This document shows, piece by piece, positions 58,305 through 64,000 of a stretch of DNA of 64,000 nt. The first letter of the stretch is position 1. Every line of letters begins with the position of its first letter. Under the pieces are notes generated by a model that saw only the letters and a program-made list of their open reading frames with translations, searched no databases and had not been told where the DNA came from. The position numbers and the translations under genes were made by a program. This DNA is from Herbidospora daliensis. Lineage in GTDB: Bacteria; Actinomycetota; Actinomycetes; Streptosporangiales; Streptosporangiaceae. The stretch spans positions 62,001-126,000 of the forward strand of contig NZ_BBXF01000007.1 in the NCBI RefSeq assembly GCF_001570585.1, read 5' to 3'.

Positions 58305-60389
58305 TCAGGACTCCTGTCCCGCTCGTGACCGCCACAGCAGCCAGACGAAATACGGTGTGCCGAGCATGGCGGTGACCAGTCCGGCGGGGATCTGGGCGGG
58401 GGCGATGACCGTCCGGCCCAGGGTGTCGGCGAGGCTGACCAGCAGCGCGCCCAGCAGGGCGGCGACCGGCAGCACCCGGGTGTGCCTGCCGCCCACGAGC
58501 GCGCGGGCGGCGTGCGGGGCGACGAGCCCGACGAAGCCGACCACGCCGATCGCCGAGACGGCGGTCGCGGTCAGCAGCACCGCGCCCGCCAGGGCGGTGA
58601 GGCGGGCCGGTTCGACCGGCACCCCCAGGATGCGCGGGGTGTGCTCGTCGAGCGAGAGCAGGTCGAGCTCCCGGCGCTGCGCGACCACGAGCGGCACCAC
58701 GATCGCCAGCGCGACCGCCACCGGCAGCAGCTGGAGCGGGACCCGGCCGTACGTCGACCCGGAGAGCCAGGTCAGCGCCATGGCGGTGTTCCACGGGTCG
58801 GTCTCCACGATGATCAGCACGGTCAGCGCCGTGCCGGCCGAGGCGACCGCGAAGCCCATCAGCACCAGCCGGTCGGAGCTCAGCCCGCCCTTCCACGCCA
58901 GGCCGTAGACCAGCGCGAACGACACCAGCGCGCCCAGCCCGGCGGCCCCGGTGACGGCCCAGAGCCCGGCCGCCGGGGCGAACGAGATGACCGAGATCGC
59001 GCCGACCCCCGCGCCCGAGGTGATGCCGAGCACGCTCGGCTCGGCCAGCGGGTTGCGGCAGACGGCCTGGATGATCGTGCCGGCCACCGCGAGCGCGGCC
59101 CCGGCGAGCACCGCCGCCAGCACCCGGGGATACCGCTGGTCGAGCACGAACGTGATGCCCATGCTGGTGCGGCCCTGGAACCACAACGCCACGTCGCCGG
59201 TCCGCAGGAAGGTGTCGCCGAGGAGCATGCCCAGCACGACGGCCCCGGCGAGCAGGACCGTGCCGCCGACCACGAAGGTGGTGAAGACGGCGCGGGACCG
59301 ATGGGCGGCGGCCCGGATGCCGGGCGGGCGGCGGGCCGGCCCGCCGTCGCGGTGCCGCCGGGCCAGGTAGACCATGACCGCCGCGCCGACCAGCGCCGTC
59401 ACGACGCCGGGCGGCACGTCGACCCCCGACTGGCCGCCGAACAGTGCCCGCAGCGACACGTCGGCGGCCAGCACCACCAGCACTCCGGCCAGGCCGGAGA
59501 GCGGGACCAGGGCCCGGTGGGCCAGCAGGCCGGGCAACCACCGCCCGGCCAGCCGGACGACCACCGGCGCGCACAACCCGACGAACCCGACCGGACCGGC
59601 GATCACCACGGCCGCCGTGGCCAGCAGCACGGCGAGCAGGGTGACCCCGAACCGCAGCCGGCGCACGTTGACGCCGAGCACGGTCGCGCCCTCGTCGCCG
59701 AGGCCGAGCACGTCGAGCCGGGGCCCGAGCACGATCCCGGCGGCCAGCGCGACGAGGATGACCGGCCCGACCTGCGTCACGACCGACAGGTCCTTCTGCG
59801 TCAGCGCGCCGGAACCCCAGGCGTACAGGCCGGTCGTCTCCTGCTGGAACAGGATCATCATCAGGTTCGTCAGGGCCGTGAAGGCCAGCGCCGCCGCCGA
59901 CCCGGCCAGGATCAGCCGGGTGGTGCCGCTGCGCCCGCCCGCCGACACGGCCATGACGAGCCCGGCCGCCGCGAGGCCGCCGAGGAAGGCCAGCCCGCCC
60001 GACGGCAGGGTCGGCAGGTTGACGCCCAGCGCCGCGGCGGCCACCACGGCGAGGTAGGCGCCGGAGGAGACCGCCAGGGTGTCGGGCGAGGCCAGCGGGT
60101 TGCGCGAGATCGACTGCAGCAGCGCCCCGGACGCGCCGAGCGCCAGCCCGACCGCGACCGCGGCCAGCAGGCGCGGCAACCGGGAGGCCAGCAGCACCCG
60201 CATGGCCTCGTCGCCGGTGTCGAGCAGGTCGAACAGGCCGACCGACGAGGTGCCCTGGGTGAGGTGCACCGCCGCGACCACGACGATCGCGGCGACGGCG
60301 ATCAGCACGACCCCCGCGACGCCCAGACGCCGGGGCCCGCGCGTGGGGGCCGCGACTTCCGGTGTCGCCGTCCGTTGATCGGGGCTCAA
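58305..60389 (-). CDS. Fused double iron-siderophore ABC permease (FecCD family)
   Basis: A 694-residue protein made of two FecCD/BtuC-type permease units in tandem, like FhuB. Each half carries the QxxxRNPLAxPxxLG signature (LLQSISRNPLASPDTLAV and IIQAVCRNPLAEPSVLGI) and the coupling-helix GVVGFVGL-type block. About 18-20 helices are expected. The TTG at 60389 overlaps the binding-protein stop (TTGA), a rare start chosen since no ATG or GTG precedes the first helix. Confidence 0.92.
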   Translation of the reverse strand: MSPDQRTATPEVAAPTRGPRRLGVAGVVLIAVAAIVVVAAVHLTQGTSSVGLFDLLDTGDEAMRVLLASRLPRLLAAVAVGLALGASGALLQSISRNPLASPDTLAVSSGAYLAVVAAAALGVNLPTLPSGGLAFLGGLAAAGLVMAVSAGGRSGTTRLILAGSAAALAFTALTNLMMILFQQETTGLYAWGSGALTQKDLSVVTQVGPVILVALAAGIVLGPRLDVLGLGDEGATVLGVNVRRLRFGVTLLAVLLATAAVVIAGPVGFVGLCAPVVVRLAGRWLPGLLAHRALVPLSGLAGVLVVLAADVSLRALFGGQSGVDVPPGVVTALVGAAVMVYLARRHRDGGPARRPPGIRAAAHRSRAVFTTFVVGGTVLLAGAVVLGMLLGDTFLRTGDVALWFQGRTSMGITFVLDQRYPRVLAAVLAGAALAVAGTIIQAVCRNPLAEPSVLGITSGAGVGAISVISFAPAAGLWAVTGAAGLGALVSFALVYGLAWKGGLSSDRLVLMGFAVASAGTALTVLIIVETDPWNTAMALTWLSGSTYGRVPLQLLPVAVALAIVVPLVVAQRRELDLLSLDEHTPRILGVPVEPARLTALAGAVLLTATAVSAIGVVGFVGLVAPHAARALVGGRHTRVLPVAALLGALLVSLADTLGRTVIAPAQIPAGLVTAMLGTPYFVWLLWRSRAGQES

Positions 60390-61372
60390 GCCGTGTAGGC
60401 CTTCACGAGCGCGTCGGCGTACTGGCTCACGGAGAGCGGGCCGCCGAACGTCCAGATGCCGTTGGGGAGCTTGGTGACCTGGCCGCTCTTCACGAAGGGC
60501 AGGGAGGTCCAGATCGCGTTGTTCTTGAGGTCGTCGGCGAAGACGTCGAGGCCGTCGCTGGCGTTGTAGAAGAAGCGGATCTTCTCGTCCTTGAGCGGGC
60601 TCAGGCCCTCGACGTCGGTGGTGCCCAGGCCCCAGTCGGGGTCGACCTCGCCGGTCCAGGCGTTGCGCAGGCCGATGGCCTCGGCGGTCTCGGCGACCAG
60701 CGCGCCCTTGCCGAACATGCGGATCGACACGCTGCCGCCCTCCGACCAGCCGTCGGCCATCGCGAACGCGCTGCCGGCGTGCCCGGCGGCCTCGATGGCC
60801 GACTTCGCGGTCGCGAACTTGGCGTCCATGTCGGCGAGCAGCTTGTCGGCCTCGGCCTGCTTGCCGACGGCGGTCGCGATCATCTTCAGGTCGGCGCGCA
60901 TGCGGCCGAGGTTGTCGGTGGCCGAGGAGCCCTTGGGCACCAGCACCGGGACGAACTTCTCCAGCTGCGCGACCAGCGGGCTGTTGGCCGCGGCCTCCAT
61001 CACGATCAGGTCGGGCTGCAGGGCCACGATCGAGTCGACGCTCGGCTCGCCCCGGGTGCCGACGTCCTTGACCGACGGGTCGAGCGGCGCGGCGGTGACC
61101 CAGGTGGCGTATCCCTTGACGTCGGCCGCGCCGACCGGCATCACGCCGAGGCCGACGAGCATCTCGATCTCGCCCCACTCCAGGCCGACCACCCGGGTGG
61201 CGGGCTTGGCCAGCTTGACCTCGCGGCCGAGGCCGTCGGTGACGGTGATCGCCTGGGCCTGGGCCTGAGTCTCGGCGGCGGCGGGGGCGGGGGCTGCGGC
61301 GGGCTCGGTCGTCCCGCACGCGCCCAATCCCAGGACGGCGGCGATGAGGAGCGCGGTGCGCAGGGGCTTCAT
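60386..61372 (-). CDS. Iron-siderophore-binding lipoprotein
   Basis: A 328-residue FecB/FepB-family solute-binding protein. The signal MKPLRTALLIAAVLGLGAC ends in a lipobox (LGAC), followed by an Ala/Pro/Gln linker. The ligand domain starts ITVTDGLGREVKLAKPATRVVGLEWGEIEMLVGLG and includes VALQPDLIVM. It captures ferric siderophores outside the membrane and delivers them to the fused permease. It overlaps the permease start by 4 bp and follows the ATPase by 12 bp. Confidence 0.95.
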   Translation of the reverse strand: MKPLRTALLIAAVLGLGACGTTEPAAAPAPAAAETQAQAQAITVTDGLGREVKLAKPATRVVGLEWGEIEMLVGLGVMPVGAADVKGYATWVTAAPLDPSVKDVGTRGEPSVDSIVALQPDLIVMEAAANSPLVAQLEKFVPVLVPKGSSATDNLGRMRADLKMIATAVGKQAEADKLLADMDAKFATAKSAIEAAGHAGSAFAMADGWSEGGSVSIRMFGKGALVAETAEAIGLRNAWTGEVDPDWGLGTTDVEGLSPLKDEKIRFFYNASDGLDVFADDLKNNAIWTSLPFVKSGQVTKLPNGIWTFGGPLSVSQYADALVKAYTA

Positions 61373-61384
61373 TGAACGTCTTCC

Positions 61385-62188
61385 TTAACTGGTGCTTCTC
61401 GAATGACGGCCGACCGGACGGGTCCGGATCGTCGCGCCGTCGTGGGTCACTTCGACCCGGATGCCGTAGGCCTCGGTCAGCAGGGCCTCGGTGAGGACCT
61501 CGGCGGGGGAGCCGACGGCCTTGATGCGGCCGCCGTGCAGCAGCACGACCTCGTCGGCGAGGGCGGCGGCCTGGTCGAGGTCGTGCAGCACGACCCCGAT
61601 GGCGACGTCGTGGTGGTCGGCCAGGTCACGGACCAGGTCGAGCAGTTCGACCTGGTAACGCAGGTCGAGGAAGGTGGTGGGCTCGTCCAGCAGCAGCACG
61701 CCGGTCTCCTGCGCCAGGCAGGTGGCCAGCCAGACCCGCTGGAGTTCGCCGCCGGACAGCTCGTCGGCGGGGCGGTCGGCCATCGCGGTCGTCCCGGTCA
61801 GGTCCATGGCCCGCGCCACCGCCGCCGCGCCCTCGGCGTCGCCGGCCCGCCAGCGGCCCCGGTGGGGATGGCGGCCGTACGCCACCACGTCCCGCACCAG
61901 CACGCCCGAAGGCGTCGGCCGTGACTGGGAGAGCAGGGTGACCTTCCTGGCGAACTCGCGGGGGGCGAGGTCGAAGGCCGAGGTGTCGTCGCCGAGCCGT
62001 ACAGAACCGGAAACGGGCTCGTGGAGCCGGGCCAGCGCGCGCAGCAGGGTCGACTTGCCGCTGCCGTTGGGGCCGACGAGCGCGGTCACCCGGCCGGGGC
62101 GCAGCTCGATCCCGGCGTCGTGGACGACGGGGGCGCCTTGGTAAGCGAGGGACAGGCCGGAGCCGCGCAACGCGAGAGTTTCGGTCAC
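61385..62188 (-). CDS. Iron-siderophore ABC transporter ATP-binding protein
   Basis: A 267-residue FecE/FepC-type ATPase. Walker A is GPNGSGKST, the Q-loop LLSQSR, the signature LSGGELQRVWLATCLAQ, Walker B VLLLDEPTTFLDL and the H-loop VLHD. It is the first gene of the leftward iron operon, starting at GTG 62188 only 6 bp from an iron box, so its transcript is short-leadered. Confidence 0.95.
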   Translation of the reverse strand: MTETLALRGSGLSLAYQGAPVVHDAGIELRPGRVTALVGPNGSGKSTLLRALARLHEPVSGSVRLGDDTSAFDLAPREFARKVTLLSQSRPTPSGVLVRDVVAYGRHPHRGRWRAGDAEGAAAVARAMDLTGTTAMADRPADELSGGELQRVWLATCLAQETGVLLLDEPTTFLDLRYQVELLDLVRDLADHHDVAIGVVLHDLDQAAALADEVVLLHGGRIKAVGSPAEVLTEALLTEAYGIRVEVTHDGATIRTRPVGRHSRSTS

Positions 62189-62194
62189 GTGGAC

Positions 62195-62213
62195 TTAGGT
62201 TAGGCTAACCTTC
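62195..62213. promoter_or_regulatory. DmdR/IdeR-type iron box
   Basis: TTAGGTTAGGCTAACCTTC matches the actinobacterial iron-box consensus (TTAGGTTAGGCTAACCTAA) except at the last two positions. It lies next to the start of the ATPase gene, the expected repressor site for an iron-starvation operon. I infer control by a DtxR-family regulator. Confidence 0.9.
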
Positions 62214-62282
62214 GCCAACCTTCAATATCGGGTAAAAAGGACACCCCCGTTAGAACCCCACCCCTGGTGGCAGACTCCGGCC

Positions 62283-62666
62283 ATGGAGCGCCACGAGTCC
62301 GACGGATTCCTGATCATCCCGTTCGCCTCCGCCGAGGCGTTCGAAGACTGGCTGGAGAAGAACCACGCCCACGAGCCCGGCCTGTGGCTGAAGTTCGCGA
62401 AGAAGGGGCGCGGGATTGCGACGATCACCTTCGAGGAGGCCCTGGAGAGCTCGTCGTGCTACGGCTGGGTCGACTCGAAGATGTACCGCTACGACGACGA
62501 CTACTACATCCTCCGCTACCAGCCGAGGAAGAAGACCTCCAAGTGGTCGCCGCGCAACAGCGACCTGGCCCAGCGGCTCATCGACGAGGGCCGGATGCGC
62601 CCCGCCGGGCAGGCCCAGGTCGACCAGGCCAAGGCCGACGGCCGCTGGTCGGGCACCAAGGTCTGA
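62283..62666 (+). CDS. YdeI-family protein, short form
   Basis: A 127-residue protein of the YdeI/bacteriocin-protection (OmdA-like) group. ESDGFLIIPFASAEAFEDWLEKNHAHEPGLWLKFAKKG, CYGWVDSKM and RLIDEGRMRPAGQAQVDQAKADGRW are family blocks. Full-length members are about 190 residues; this one stops soon after DGRW, so the C-terminal part is absent. The first half is intact and codon use is normal. The function of the family is not well established. Confidence 0.85.
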   Translation: MERHESDGFLIIPFASAEAFEDWLEKNHAHEPGLWLKFAKKGRGIATITFEEALESSSCYGWVDSKMYRYDDDYYILRYQPRKKTSKWSPRNSDLAQRLIDEGRMRPAGQAQVDQAKADGRWSGTKV

Positions 62667-62669
62667 TCG

Positions 62670-63245
62670 TCAGCGGATCGCGGTGAGCACGCAGTCGCCG
62701 CAGATGCCGCCCACCCGGTAGTGCAGGCAGCACGACCGGCGGATCCCCCGCCGGTCGAGCGTGCCGGTCAGCGGGCCCTCGTCCAGGTATTCGCGCTGGA
62801 GCGCCTCGGCCCGCGCCGCGTGCCCGGGGCGGGCCCGGGAGAACGCGCCCACCGCGCCCGTCAGCGCCGCGGCCGCGTTGCCGTAGAGGACCTTGGGCGA
62901 CACCCACGGCAGCGCCGCCACCAGCGGTTCGAGGGCGAACCTCGGCCCCTCGCGCAGCTCGGGCACCCGCACCCCGTCGTCGTCCCAGCGGGCGTCGGCC
63001 AGGTCGATCGAGATGCCGTGGGCGGCCCGCAGGGCGACGTACGGAGACCACAATCGCGCCAGCGCCCCCTGGAACAGGATGGACGCCGCCGCCCTGCGGT
63101 CGAGGGTGAGCAGCCGTTTGGCCGTGGCGTCGATGACCGCGCCGTCGGCCAGCCGCTCGGCGAGCGGGACCCCGCCGCCGACGCCGAGCGCGAAGAACGC
63201 GTTCACCCCGGCCACGTCGGCGACGGCGGCCTCGATGGTCGTCAT
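62670..63245 (-). CDS. FhuF-like (2Fe-2S) ferric reductase
   Basis: A 191-residue protein. The C-terminal cysteine pattern CC-x8-C-x2-C (Cys172, 173, 182, 185; CCLHYRVGGICGDC) is that of FhuF-type ferric-siderophore reductases. The N-terminal region contains ILFQGALARLWSPYVALRAAHG. It probably reduces siderophore-bound iron in the cytoplasm. It lies about 480 bp from the iron operon across the short YdeI gene, with no iron box visible in front of it. Confidence 0.9.
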   Translation of the reverse strand: MTTIEAAVADVAGVNAFFALGVGGGVPLAERLADGAVIDATAKRLLTLDRRAAASILFQGALARLWSPYVALRAAHGISIDLADARWDDDGVRVPELREGPRFALEPLVAALPWVSPKVLYGNAAAALTGAVGAFSRARPGHAARAEALQREYLDEGPLTGTLDRRGIRRSCCLHYRVGGICGDCVLTAIR

Positions 63246-63260
63246 TCCGCCGATTATCGA

Positions 63261-63662
63261 TCAGATGTAGGCGACCGTGCAGGGAACTCCGTTGAGCGTG
63301 ATGCCGGTCGGGTTCGTGTAGGTGCCGGTGAACGTCGCCACGAAGCCGATGGCCGCCGAGGTGGTGCCCGGGGCGATCGACGTGGCCCAGATCGGGTTGG
63401 CCGCCTGGAGGCTCGGGGGAGTCTGGGTCCACGTGGCCGACCAGCCGGAGCTCATCGTCTCGTTCCCGGCGAAGACGATCTGCAGCAGCCAGGGGGAGAA
63501 GGTGGACGTGCCGGTGTTCTCGATGGTGATGGACGAGACGAAGCCGCCGGTCCAGACGGTGGCGTCGTAGGTGACGTCGCAGGAGTACGACATCGCGTGG
63601 GCGGGAGCGGAGGTGCCGAGCACGAGTGCGGCGGCGACGGCGAGGGCGGTCAGGATCCTCAT
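63261..63662 (-). CDS. Small secreted CBM2-like protein
   Basis: A 133-residue protein with a signal peptide (MRILTALAVAAALVLGTSAPAHA). A single carbohydrate-binding-module-2-like beta-sandwich follows (CDVTYDATVWTGGFVSSITIENTGTSTFSPWLL, GWSATWTQTPPSLQAANPIW) with terminal cysteines. No catalytic domain is attached. It may bind chitin or cellulose, or be a surface protein. ATG 63662 is chosen as the start of the signal peptide. Confidence 0.88.
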   Translation of the reverse strand: MRILTALAVAAALVLGTSAPAHAMSYSCDVTYDATVWTGGFVSSITIENTGTSTFSPWLLQIVFAGNETMSSGWSATWTQTPPSLQAANPIWATSIAPGTTSAAIGFVATFTGTYTNPTGITLNGVPCTVAYI

Positions 63663-63719
63663 GGCCGGATGGTCTGTTGCGGACCGTTCCCGGTCAACGA
63701 AACCGCACGTCACCGCAGC

Positions 63720-63998
63720 TCAGCGCGATGAATCTTTCACGTGCCAGGGCCGGTCGGCCTGGGTCGGCGTGGCCGTGCCGACCACCCGCACGGCGTAGAC
63801 GTGCTCGCCGACCACGCCGAGGTAGTCGTGGCCGGTCAGGTGGCACCAGGCCGGGAGGTCGATGGGCGCGGCCGGGTCGGTCGCGCGAAGGTGGACGACC
63901 GCCCCGGGGTCGAGCGTCTCGACGAGCCGGCGCAGCTCGATCAGGAGCAGCACGCAACGACGGTCGCCGCCGTCGAGCACCACCGGTTCGTTGGCCAT
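63720..63998 (-). CDS. TusA-like sulfurtransferase-fold protein
   Basis: A 92-residue protein. VVLDGGDRRCVLLLIELRRLVETLDPG and VHLRATDPAAPIDLPAWCHLTGHDYLG match the TusA/SirA fold. The sulfur-carrying Cys (Cys15) is kept, but the CPxP motif reads CVLL, so classical TusA chemistry may be altered. The start lies 2 bp before the window end, so an upstream partner is not visible. Confidence 0.75.
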   Translation of the reverse strand: MANEPVVLDGGDRRCVLLLIELRRLVETLDPGAVVHLRATDPAAPIDLPAWCHLTGHDYLGVVGEHVYAVRVVGTATPTQADRPWHVKDSSR

Positions 63999-64000
63999 GG

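Noticed and set aside
1-64000. tRNA, rRNA, prophage or integration-site signatures
   Set aside because: I saw no cloverleaf-like segments, rRNA conserved blocks, integrases or phage structural genes. A dedicated search (tRNAscan, Rfam) would settle this; absence is only by eye.

Overview
The window is about 70% G+C, with GTG/TTG starts, many 1-4 bp stop/start overlaps (GTGA, ATGA), long proline-rich secreted proteins and a conservon. This indicates a mycelial actinomycete, most likely of the Streptosporangiales (Streptosporangium/Nonomuraea-like). The placement is inferred from gene content only; there is no rRNA or other marker to fix it. I saw no tRNA, rRNA or CRISPR array. Coding density is high, and the only long gene-free stretch is 31345-31721.

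Layout. 1-1468: a partial unknown gene and an L-2-hydroxyglutarate oxidase-like flavoprotein. 1502-11344: an export island in which two paralogous OmpR-type two-component pairs flank two HlyD/MacA-type adaptors, a MacB-type ABC ATPase and permease, and an anchored DUF5666-like protein; a lipoprotein gene follows. 11396-14694: two adjacent dynamin-like membrane GTPases. 14764-16098: a Fic-domain protein with nested inverted repeats in front. 16095-18569: an nfeD-SPFH pair split by an internally deleted TnpB-type (IS605 OrfB) gene. 18614-24518: an L,D-transpeptidase, the homogentisate branch of tyrosine catabolism (iclR-hmgA-unknown-fahA), and a sarcosine-oxidase-like flavoprotein. 24532-31344: small regulators (ArsR with an SRPBCC partner, an orphan KdpE-like regulator), an EF-hand protein, a secreted SGNH esterase with CBM2, a PanE-like reductase, a 30-residue membrane peptide, and a polytopic membrane protein whose GH5-like domain lacks both catalytic glutamates.

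31722-39077 is the most interesting block: a translationally coupled cytochrome P450, class I terpene synthase and class II (DxDTT) terpene cyclase, then a complete four-gene conservon (cvnA-D). 39047-43556 on the other strand holds menaquinone genes menD, menB, menF and a coupled methyltransferase. 43635-48550 holds an amidohydrolase, a DUF6510-like/ferredoxin-reductase/sulfite-oxidase-like trio, a PEP-mutase-family enzyme, an SDR and a small membrane protein. 48706-51566 has a TauE/SafE exporter, a PepSY membrane protein and a small membrane protein. 51804-56528 encodes a 1574-residue secreted protein with a lectin-like domain, four alternating pairs of DUF11-like modules and a His/Trp-rich tail. 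57413-62188 is an iron-siderophore uptake operon under a near-consensus DmdR/IdeR iron box, with a FhuF-like reductase nearby (62670-63245). The window ends with a small CBM2-like secreted protein and a TusA-like protein.

The blocks that probably work as units are the regulated export island, the homogentisate operon, the terpene cluster beside its conservon, the men operon, and the iron-regulated uptake operon. None of these functions can be proven from sequence alone.
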